Assembly: GCF_014203395.1 (NCBI RefSeq)
Contig: NZ_JACHIW010000001.1
Span: 62,001 to 126,000 of the forward strand
DNA length: 64,000 nt
From: Saccharopolyspora phatthalungensis
GTDB taxonomy: Bacteria > Actinomycetota > Actinomycetes > Mycobacteriales > Pseudonocardiaceae
Direction: 5' to 3'
Part shown: positions 41,405-48,929 of the stretch, in pieces
How the letters are laid out: every line of letters begins with the position of its first letter
Numbering within the stretch: the stretch's first letter is position 1
Program-made: the position numbers and the translations under genes
The notes under the pieces: model-generated
The model's input: the letters and a program-made list of their open reading frames with translations, nothing else
Databases searched by the model: none
What the model was told of the DNA's origin: nothing

Positions 41405-43114
41405 ATGTCGGGGGTGACGTTGGGACGCGCGCCGCGGCAGGGTGATCTGCTGCGATCGACGGTGGATTACTGTGAGGGCCGGGTCGCGGCGGGTTCGATT
41501 TATGGGGTGTTGCATCGGGAGTGCTTCAGTCTGTTCCCGGATGAGATGTTCGCGGATCTGTTCACCGATGTGGGTCGCCGGTCGGTGCCGCCGATGATCG
41601 TGGCGGTGGTGATGGTGTTGCAGCGTGTCGAGGGCCTGTCGGATCGGGAGGCGGTGGAGCGGTTCGCATTTGACACGCGCTGGAAGTACGCCGCCGGTGG
41701 CCTGGATTTCGACTATCCGGGGTTCGTGCACACCGTGCTGGTGGACATGCGGGCCCGGTTGGCCCGCTCGGCTCGGCCGGACCGGATCTTCGAGACGGTG
41801 CTGGATGTCGCGCGTCAGGCGGGTCTGGTCGGGTGCAGGAGGGTGCTGGACTCGACCCCGTTGTATGACGCGGTCGCGACGATGGACACCATCACCCTGA
41901 TCCGCTCGGCGATCCGTGGTCTGCTGGCCACCGCTGAGGCCGGACTGGCCGCCCGGTTGCGGGCGGTGCTCACCTCCGGAGATGACTACGCCGGAGCGGG
42001 CAAACCCCTGATCGACTGGGACGACCAGGCCGCCCGGGAGGCGTTGATCGACTCCCGGGCCCGGGACGGGTTCGCGATGCTGACCCTGATGGAAGGCCAG
42101 AAGTGGACCAAGTGCGTGGATGAGGCCGCGCGCCTGCTGGCCACGGTGCTGGGCCAGGACCTGACCGAAGACAGCGACGGGGTGTTCCGGATCGCCCGCC
42201 GGGTCGCCCCGGACCGGGTCATCTCCACCGTCGATCCCGAAACCCGCCATGGCCACAAAACGCAGGCCCGCGGTTTCGACGGCTACAAAGGACATCTCGC
42301 CATCGACCCCGACAGTGAGATCGTCACCGCCACCGAAGTCACCCCCGGCAACAGCGGCGACGCCGAGACCGCCGAGACCCTCCTGTCCGACATCCTGCCC
42401 TCCGAAGCCGAAGCCGAAGCCGAAGCCGAAGCCGAAGCCGAAGCCGAAGCCGAAGCCGAAGCCGAAGCCGAAGCCGAAGCCGAAGCCGAAGCCGAAGCCG
42501 AAGCCGAAGCCGAAGCCGAAGCCGAAGCCGAAGCCGGGGATGAGGGTCAGGCCGCGGTATATGGGGATGCGGCCTATGGGGCGGGGGAATTGCTGGAAAG
42601 GCTGGACGAGAATGGGATCCACAATGGGCTCAAGGTGCAACCGCCGGCTGCGGTGAAAGGCCATTTTCCCAAGGACCGTTTCGATATCGACCTTGAGCAG
42701 CAGACCGTGACCTGCCCGGCCGGGCATACCGCACCCATTCGCGCCCGTGAGCGTCACGCTGGGGCGGCCAACTTCGGCGTCGTGTGCGCCACCTGCCCGC
42801 TGGCCGCACAGTGCACCACCGCCAAGACCGGCCGCACCATCACCATCAGCCCCCACGAAGCCGCACTGGCCGCCGGTCGTGCCCGCCAGACCGACCCCGC
42901 CTGGAAGGCTGACTACCGCGCCACCAGGCCCAAAGTCGAACGCAAGATCGGCCACCTGATGCGCCACCGCCACGGCGGACGACGGGCCCGTGTCCGAGGA
43001 CTGCGGAAAGTGGCCGCTGATTTCTCGCTGCTGGCCGCCGCGGTCAACCTCGCTCGACTGGGCGTGCTCGGGATAACCCGCAAGGCAGGCGGATGGGCCG
43101 TGACGACCGCCTGA
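41405..43114 (+). CDS. IS1182-family transposase with (Glu-Ala)22 insertion
   Basis: A 569-residue transposase. The N-terminal DUF772-like domain includes SLFPDEMFADLFTDVGRRSV and VLQRVEGLSDREAVERFAFD. The catalytic core has VLDSTPLYDAVATMDTITL (first Asp), DGYKGHLAIDPDSEIVTATE, VYGDAAYGAGELLERLDENG (second Asp) and a C-terminal VERKIGHLMRHRHGGRRARV carrying the last Glu. Between the two middle elements is an uninterrupted Glu-Ala repeat of 44 residues. The natural length of this loop is a few residues, so the repeat is an expansion; activity with it is unknown. Confidence 0.9.
   Translation: MSGVTLGRAPRQGDLLRSTVDYCEGRVAAGSIYGVLHRECFSLFPDEMFADLFTDVGRRSVPPMIVAVVMVLQRVEGLSDREAVERFAFDTRWKYAAGGLDFDYPGFVHTVLVDMRARLARSARPDRIFETVLDVARQAGLVGCRRVLDSTPLYDAVATMDTITLIRSAIRGLLATAEAGLAARLRAVLTSGDDYAGAGKPLIDWDDQAAREALIDSRARDGFAMLTLMEGQKWTKCVDEAARLLATVLGQDLTEDSDGVFRIARRVAPDRVISTVDPETRHGHKTQARGFDGYKGHLAIDPDSEIVTATEVTPGNSGDAETAETLLSDILPSEAEAEAEAEAEAEAEAEAEAEAEAEAEAEAEAEAEAEAEAEAEAGDEGQAAVYGDAAYGAGELLERLDENGIHNGLKVQPPAAVKGHFPKDRFDIDLEQQTVTCPAGHTAPIRARERHAGAANFGVVCATCPLAAQCTTAKTGRTITISPHEAALAAGRARQTDPAWKADYRATRPKVERKIGHLMRHRHGGRRARVRGLRKVAADFSLLAAAVNLARLGVLGITRKAGGWAVTTA
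42404..42535. repeat. Hexanucleotide microsatellite (GAAGCC)22
   Basis: Twenty-two perfect GAAGCC units (132 bp) lie inside the transposase gene. They keep frame and encode (EA)22. On the reverse strand they encode Gly-Phe repeats in a spurious frame. Confidence 0.95.
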
Positions 43115-43335
43115 CCAGACCAACGCCCAGCCCATCACCAACACCACACGTCCTCCCCACCGATAACCGGCACACGCGACACACAAACCCACCGACCACA
43201 CTCGAAAACGATCGGCAATCACACCCACCGCCCGCCACGCTAAGACCAGAGCAAACACCTCAAAACCCCGTTCGACACCAGCCACCTAGAGCGGGATTCG
43301 AAGTGGTTTGCGTCGCGCCTCGATCACGGCCGGCG

Positions 43336-44697
43336 CTAGAGCTTGCCGCGCGACTGGCGGAAACGGGCGTTTGCCTCGTCGACATCGACGATCGGTGCCG
43401 GATAGCCCCGGTCGGCGAGTTCGTCGGCGCTGATCCGGTGCGGCTCGTGCAGCGCCCGCACCGGCAGGCCGGACAGCTCGGGAACGTACTTGCGCACGTA
43501 GTCGCCGTTCGGGTCGTACCGGGCCGCTTGGCGCATCGGATTGAGCACCCGGTTCGGCCGGGTGTCGGTGCCGGTGCCGGCCACCCATTGCCAGTTCATG
43601 TTGTTGTTCGCGATGTCGCCGTCGACCAGCAGGTCCAGGAAGTGCTGCGCGCCGAGCCGCCAGTCGAGGTGGAGCGTCTTGGTCAGGAAGCTGGCGGTGA
43701 TCAGCCTGGCGCGGTTGTGCATCCAGCCTTCCCACGCCAGTTGACGCATGCCGGCGTCGACGATCGGGATGCCGGTCCGGCCGTCCCGCCACGCCTGCAG
43801 GGCTTGCGGGTCGTGCCGCCACCGGTCCTGCCTGGGGCGGTAGTCGCGGTGGCTACAGGCTGGCCGGGCGGCCAGCACCTGGTGGTGGAACTCCCGCCAG
43901 GCGAGTTGGCGGACGAAGTCCCGTTCCGCTTCGCTCGGCCCGCATTGTTCGATCAGCTCCACCGGCGAGATGCAGCCGAAGTGCAGGTACGGCGATAACC
44001 GCGAGGTCGCGTCGCCGGCCAGGTCGTCGTGGCCTTCGGAGTACTCGCCGATCCCGGCGTCGAACCACTGCCGCACCCGGTCCCGGGCGCTGCGCTCGCC
44101 GCCCGAGGGCAGCCGGGGCGACACGTCGCCGGCGCAGAGCTTCGATCGCGCGGGGAGCCGGCTGGTGCGGATGCCGCTGGGCAACCGGATCGCGCGCGGG
44201 GGCGCCAAGACCGGCCGCAGCGGGAACTCGGCCCACCTGCGGAAGAAGGGGGTGAACACCGCGAAGTGGTCGTTGCCCACCGGAACGACCCGCCCCGGTG
44301 GCTGCGCAGTGATCACCGCGTCGTGCACGTGCAGGGAGCAGTCCCGCTCCGTCAAGGCGTGGTGCAGTTCTTGCTCCCTGGTGAGCGCACGGGTGCTCAC
44401 ATCGCGGGCGATGTGGACCTCGGTCGCGTGCTGGGAATCGACGAGCTCGGCCACCTCGGCGACGGGGTCGCCCCGTCGGATGACCAGCTTGCCGCCGAGG
44501 TCGCGCAACGACCGGTCGAGGTCGCGCAGGCAGTCCAGCAGGAAGGCCATCCGGTTGGGCCGGTTAAACCTGCTCGAAAGCACCTGCTCGTCGAAGACGA
44601 ACAGCGGGACCACGCGGTCGGCCTCGGCGGCCTGCCGCAGGACGGGGCTGTCATGCACCCGGAGATCGCGGGTGAACAACGAGATCGCTGTGCGCAC
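43336..44697 (-). CDS. phr: Deoxyribodipyrimidine photolyase
   Basis: A 453-residue class I photolyase using FADH and blue light to split pyrimidine dimers. GTG 44,697 (VRTAISLFTRDLRVHDSPVL) has AGGAAG upstream; the longer frame adds an unlikely N-terminus. The antenna-binding domain (VVPLFVFDEQVL) is followed by the FAD domain: SRLSPYLHFGCISP, FVRQLAWREFHHQVL, GIPIVDAGMRQLAWEGWMHN, NNNMNWQWVAGTGTDTRPN. The conserved Trp residues of the electron-transfer chain are visible in these motifs. A stand-alone gene. Confidence 0.93.
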   Translation of the reverse strand: MRTAISLFTRDLRVHDSPVLRQAAEADRVVPLFVFDEQVLSSRFNRPNRMAFLLDCLRDLDRSLRDLGGKLVIRRGDPVAEVAELVDSQHATEVHIARDVSTRALTREQELHHALTERDCSLHVHDAVITAQPPGRVVPVGNDHFAVFTPFFRRWAEFPLRPVLAPPRAIRLPSGIRTSRLPARSKLCAGDVSPRLPSGGERSARDRVRQWFDAGIGEYSEGHDDLAGDATSRLSPYLHFGCISPVELIEQCGPSEAERDFVRQLAWREFHHQVLAARPACSHRDYRPRQDRWRHDPQALQAWRDGRTGIPIVDAGMRQLAWEGWMHNRARLITASFLTKTLHLDWRLGAQHFLDLLVDGDIANNNMNWQWVAGTGTDTRPNRVLNPMRQAARYDPNGDYVRKYVPELSGLPVRALHEPHRISADELADRGYPAPIVDVDEANARFRQSRGKL

Positions 44698-44955
44698 TGG
44701 ACTTCCTCGACATCGTGACTGTTTGCACAGGTTGAGCACCGGTTCATCGCAACCCGGTTGAACGTCCTGGGCCGGGTCACCGCGCCGAGCGCGGTCCCAG
44801 TGTTGCACTCGGGCGCGGTTCGTGCTCCCGTGTGCCTGTTCGGTCCTATGTGGACGGTCTGTACGAAGATCCCGACTTCAGGCAAAATCGGCCGACGTCG
44901 GTGCGAAACCTGTGTTCGACTGATCCCGTTGGCGATCCGCGCGTTTGAGGAGTGA

Positions 44956-46464
44956 GTGCCCCGCCCCTATGGTTGTGGCGTGTCGTTGTGCTTGGTGACC
45001 GGCGCGACCGGCTACATCGGCGGGCGGCTGGTGCCTCGCCTGCTCACCGAAGGGCATCAGGTGCGCTGCCTGGTCCGCAACCCGGAGAAACTGCGCGACG
45101 TGCCGTGGCGAGACCAGGTCGAAGTGTTTCGCGCCGACCTCCTGGACGCCGAATCGGTCCGCGCCGCCTGCACGGGCGTCGACGTCTTCTACTACCTGGC
45201 GCATTCGTTGACGAGCCGGGATTTCGCCGCACGCGACCGGCGGTCCGCGCTGATCAGCGGGCAAGCCGCCCGGGAGGCGGGCGTGGCGCGCATCGTGTAC
45301 CTGGGCGGCGTGCATCCCGCTTCCGGAAGGCTCTCCGAGCACCTCCGCTCGCGCGCCGAGGTCGGCGAGATCCTGCTGCGCAGCGGCGTGCCCACCGCGG
45401 TCCTGCAGGCGGCCGTGATCATCGGCTCGGGGTCGGCCAGCTTCGAGATGTTGCGCTATCTGACCGAACGGCTGCCGGTGATGGTCACGCCCCGCTGGGT
45501 GCGCAACCGCGTCCAACCGATAGCGGTGCGGGACGTGCTGCACTACCTGGCAGCAGCGCCGCAGCTGCCCGCCGAGGTCAACCGGAGCTTCGACATCGGC
45601 GGTCCCGACGTGCTGACCTACGCGGAGATGATGAACGGGTACGCGGCCGTGGCCGCTTTGCCGAGGCGGCGGATGCTCCCCGTTCGGGCCCTCTCACCAA
45701 AGCTCAGCTCACATTGGATCAACATCGTCACGCCGGTGCCCTTCAGCATCGGCGCACCGTTGATCGAGTCGTTGATCAACGAGGCGGTGTGCTCGGAGCG
45801 CGACATCGACGACTACCTCGCCAGGCCCGAGGGCGGGCTGACCGGCTACCGGCGGTCGGTGGACCTCGCCCTGCACAAGATCCGGCAGGGCGAGGTGGCG
45901 ACGAGGTGGTCGGACGCGTCCCCGGGCGATGCTCCGGCCGATCCGTTGCCGTCGGACCCGCAGTGGTCCGGCGGGACCGCGTATCGGGACGTGCGCGAGC
46001 ACTGGACGGACTCTCCGGTGGCGGACGTGTGGCCGGTGATCGAGGGGATCGGGGGCCGCCACGGCTGGTATTCGTTCCCGCTGGCGTGGGCCGTGCGGGG
46101 ATGGGTCGACCGGTTGGCCGGCGGTGTCGGGCTGCGTCGCGGACGGCGCGACCCGCGCCGGCTGCGGACCGGGGACGCACTGGACTGGTGGCGCGTCGAG
46201 CGGCTCGACGAAGGCCGTTTTCTCCGGTTGCGCGCCGAAATGAAGGTGCCGGGACGGGCGTGGCTGGAGATGTCGGTGCGGCCCGGGGATCCACACGGGA
46301 CCCGCTACCGGCAATGCGCGATCTTCACCCCGCACGGGCTCGCCGGGCACGCCTACTGGTGGGCGGTCGCACCGTTCCACGGCCTGGTCTTCGGTGGCAT
46401 GGCACGCAACATCCTCACTACCGCCGAGAAAAAAGCGGCACAACGAAACCAAGGACCCGCATAA
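44956..46464 (+). CDS. NAD(P)-binding SDR fused to DUF2867 domain
   Basis: A 502-residue protein. GTG 44,956 has GAGGAG just upstream; GTG 44,980 is an alternative start. The Rossmann motif is LCLVTGATGYIGGRLVPRLL, an atypical extended-SDR NmrA-like fold. The C-terminal part is DUF2867-like (WWRVERLDEGRFLRLRAEMK, HAYWWAVAPFHGLVFGGMAR). Such two-domain proteins are common in actinobacteria and frequently lie near photolyase genes, as here. Reaction unknown. Confidence 0.85.
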   Translation: MPRPYGCGVSLCLVTGATGYIGGRLVPRLLTEGHQVRCLVRNPEKLRDVPWRDQVEVFRADLLDAESVRAACTGVDVFYYLAHSLTSRDFAARDRRSALISGQAAREAGVARIVYLGGVHPASGRLSEHLRSRAEVGEILLRSGVPTAVLQAAVIIGSGSASFEMLRYLTERLPVMVTPRWVRNRVQPIAVRDVLHYLAAAPQLPAEVNRSFDIGGPDVLTYAEMMNGYAAVAALPRRRMLPVRALSPKLSSHWINIVTPVPFSIGAPLIESLINEAVCSERDIDDYLARPEGGLTGYRRSVDLALHKIRQGEVATRWSDASPGDAPADPLPSDPQWSGGTAYRDVREHWTDSPVADVWPVIEGIGGRHGWYSFPLAWAVRGWVDRLAGGVGLRRGRRDPRRLRTGDALDWWRVERLDEGRFLRLRAEMKVPGRAWLEMSVRPGDPHGTRYRQCAIFTPHGLAGHAYWWAVAPFHGLVFGGMARNILTTAEKKAAQRNQGPA

Positions 46465-46627
46465 CCCGTTTCAGCGTCCAGTTCGATCTGCTTGACGCTT
46501 TCCCGCGCGGACCCGCCAAATCCGCGGCGAACCCGCGTCGATGGCGAGGACTTTGGGACTTGACGTGACAGAATGCTTCAGGGTGTCCGCGCGCGAGTGG
46601 ACGCACCCGGATAGGAGGGCTGCGCTG

Positions 46628-47095
46628 GTGCGCCAAGCTGATCCGCTTTCCCCCGAGGTCCTTGACGACCTGGAGGCGGGCATCGGGGCGCTGCTGGTCG
46701 TGTGGGGACGCAGCACCGAGCGCATCAAGCCGAAGGTTTCGGCGTCGCAGCTCCGAGCCTTGGTCGTGGTGGACCGGCATGACGCCATCACCCTCACGAG
46801 CCTCGCCGACGAGTTGGGCTCGATCCCGTCCGTGACGAGCCGGCTGTGCGACCGGCTCCAAGCCGCCGGCCTGCTCGTCCGCGCCGCCAGCGCCAGCGAC
46901 CGACGCGAGGTCATGCTCCGGCTTTCCAAGGACGGCCGCCGACTCCTCCGCCAGTTCCGGCGGGAACGCCAGGCCGACATCAAGGAAGTGCTGGGCGCCA
47001 TGAGCCCACGAAGCCGCGGTGCGCTGCTCACCGGTCTGGGCGCCTTCTACGCGGCCGCGACGGAGCTCGGCCTACCGGACGAAGAACCCGCCTGA
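46628..47095 (+). CDS. MarR-family transcriptional regulator
   Basis: A 155-residue protein. I choose GTG 46,628 because AGGAGG stands nine bases before it; the longer frame from 46,541 has no such site. The winged helix-turn-helix is SLADELGSIPSVTSRLCDRL, QAAGLLVRAAS, with DRREVMLRLSKDGRRLLRQF as the wing and dimer helix. Target unknown. Confidence 0.85.
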   Translation: MRQADPLSPEVLDDLEAGIGALLVVWGRSTERIKPKVSASQLRALVVVDRHDAITLTSLADELGSIPSVTSRLCDRLQAAGLLVRAASASDRREVMLRLSKDGRRLLRQFRRERQADIKEVLGAMSPRSRGALLTGLGAFYAAATELGLPDEEPA

Positions 47096-47489
47096 TCATC
47101 GCCACCGCGCCACGCTCCATGCGGCCGGCACGCTGCTCGACCGGCGCTCGGCCGACCGAGTGGCATGGCCCGGCATGCTCACCATGTCTCGCTTTCCTTG
47201 TCCTAACCCAACCCGCGACGAAATCCTGAGGCGACCACCGCGCCTGCTTCAAGATCACACACCTTGATTGAAGTCGATTACGCGGTGGTCGCTCCGGTTA
47301 GCACTGTCCGGCTCAGGACCACAGTGTGCGACTGACGAATTTGCCGCAACTAGGTACTGATCACATACCCGAGCAATTGGAATTTCGTACGGAACGGCGG
47401 TACCCGACATAGTCGGATCGAGCAGCCGTCCCGCTGTTGGCTACGCGCTATTCGCCGCTAGGGCGCAGGCCGGCTTCGCTCGCCCGGAA
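47096..47489. other. Intergenic region without a recognised gene
   Basis: 394 bp between the MarR gene and the convergent repeat-protein gene. No convincing frame, RNA or strong terminator was recognised. Confidence 0.4.
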
Positions 47490-48632
47490 TTATGTCCAGG
47501 TGGTCTTGGCTGGTGTGACGCTTCTGTCTTTGATCTTAGCGGTCGTGACCGCGTCGTTCTTGAGTTGCTTCTCCGATACGGCACCGTCGGCGATCTTACT
47601 CTCATCCACGGCCTTGTCGGCCAGCTTCTCGGTCGTCACCGAATTGATGGCGAGCTTGTCGCTCCCGACAGCGCCGTTGTTGATCTTTTCAGCGGTCACC
47701 GCGCTATTAGCGATATGCATGCTTTGAACCCCGCCGACGGCAATCTTTTGACCCGCGACAGCGCCGTCCGCAAGCTTGATCTCCGTCACCGCACCATCCG
47801 CAATCTTCAAGGTGGAGACAGAGTTGTCCGCGAGCTTGGCGCCCGTCACCGCATCATTCACGATCTTCGACGTGGAGACAGAGTTGTCCGCAAGCACGGC
47901 CTCCGTCACCGCCTTCTCCGCGATCTTCGAGGTGGAGACAGAGTTGTCCGCAAGCTGGTCCTTCGTCACCGCATCCTTCATGATGTGCGGGGTGGAGACA
48001 GAGTTGTCCGCAAGCTTGGCCTCCGTCACCGCATCATTCACGATCTTGGGGGTGGAGACAGAGTCGTCCGCAAGTTGGGCCTCGTCCACCGCCTTCTCCG
48101 CGATCTTCGAGTTGGTGACAGAATAGTTCGCAAGCTCGTCCTTCGTCACCGCCTGACCCGCGATCTTCGAGGTAAGGACAGAGTAGTCCGCAAGCTCGGC
48201 CTCCGTCACCGCACCCTTCACGATCTTCGAGGTGGAGACAGCGTTGTCCGCAAGCTTGAGGTTGGTCACCGCACCATCATAGATCTCCTTGGTGTTGACG
48301 GCCTTCTCCCCGATCTTGTCGTTAGTGACCGCATCATTGACAATCTTGGCGGTCGTCACCGAACCATCCTTGATCTCCTTGGAAGTGACAGCGTTTTCCG
48401 CAATCTTCTCGGTTGTCACCGAGTCAATGTCGAGGCTAGCCGCCTTGAGCGGGAATTTAGCTTCGAGGGCCCTTACCCTCGCCTCAAGATCATCCTCCGC
48501 ACCTCGACTGAGTCGATCGACCTCGCCCCTGAGATTGTTAATCTCGGCGACAGCTTCATTCCAGTCGCTGGTCGTAACGGACTCGCCCTGACCCTTGGTG
48601 GACAACGGGTAGGTTCTGGTGTGGTTTGACAT
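47490..48632 (-). CDS. Repeat protein with 20-residue AVT/SVST units (fibre- or adhesin-like)
   Basis: A 380-residue protein. I choose ATG 48,632 (MSNHTRTYPLSTKGQGESVT), with AGGGG upstream. A short coiled-coil (WNEAVAEINNLRGEVDRLSR) precedes about 15 units of the type AVTEAKLADNSVSTSKIVND, ending in SVTPAKTTWT. Similar AVT/KIADGSV repeats occur in phage tail fibres and secreted proteins and are expected to form a beta-solenoid. No signal peptide or anchor is seen, so location and role are unknown. The surrounding DNA is AT-richer than the rest of the window, which suggests separate origin. Confidence 0.75.
   Translation of the reverse strand: MSNHTRTYPLSTKGQGESVTTSDWNEAVAEINNLRGEVDRLSRGAEDDLEARVRALEAKFPLKAASLDIDSVTTEKIAENAVTSKEIKDGSVTTAKIVNDAVTNDKIGEKAVNTKEIYDGAVTNLKLADNAVSTSKIVKGAVTEAELADYSVLTSKIAGQAVTKDELANYSVTNSKIAEKAVDEAQLADDSVSTPKIVNDAVTEAKLADNSVSTPHIMKDAVTKDQLADNSVSTSKIAEKAVTEAVLADNSVSTSKIVNDAVTGAKLADNSVSTLKIADGAVTEIKLADGAVAGQKIAVGGVQSMHIANSAVTAEKINNGAVGSDKLAINSVTTEKLADKAVDESKIADGAVSEKQLKNDAVTTAKIKDRSVTPAKTTWT
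47580..48440. repeat. 60-bp in-frame tandem repeat array
   Basis: GGAGACAGAGTTGTCCGCAA and variants recur every 60 bp across about 14 units. This is the DNA basis of the 20-residue protein repeats; units near 47,810-48,060 are the most alike. Confidence 0.9.
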
Positions 48633-48701
48633 TTTTTCCCCTAATGTCTTGATGATGATGAATGACGTGAACGACTGCGGAGCAATATCGCTCGCACCCA
48701 A

Positions 48702-48929
48702 TCGTCGCGGCGCCAGACAATGATCGCTCGCCGAGCCTTTGCAACTAACTCAATCGAAGGACATTCTTGATCGGCCGGACGGAATTATGCACCCCGAGTA
48801 ATCGTAAACCGATATCAATCCGCCGACGTTCGAACAAGTGATGCGACCTTCCGAGAGTACACAATAAATCGTGATTATTTAACCTGGCCACCGGGTGGCG
48901 CATTTGATTAATGCGGGCGACATGGGACT
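48702..48929. other. AT-rich intergenic region
   Basis: The sequence around 48,780-48,920 is notably AT-rich (AATAAATCGTGATTATTTAA). It probably contains the promoter of the repeat protein and the end of the helicase transcript. No gene is seen. Confidence 0.4.

Larger units (their letters stand above)
41336..43285 (+). mobile_element. IS1182-family-like insertion sequence, 1,950 bp
   Basis: The terminal inverted repeats are GTGGCTGGTGT (41,336-41,346) and ACACCAGCCAC (43,275-43,285), perfect over 11 bp. CTAG flanks both ends (41,332-41,335 and 43,286-43,289) as a 4-bp target duplication. Insertion into palindromic targets is usual for this family. It carries one transposase gene. The clean duplication and intact frame indicate a recent insertion. 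Confidence 0.88.

Noticed and set aside
40898..43285. 795-codon reverse-strand frame with long Gly-Phe repeats
   Set aside because: It is the antisense of the IS1182 transposase and the (GAAGCC)22 microsatellite; the frame crosses the IS ends and has no family signature.
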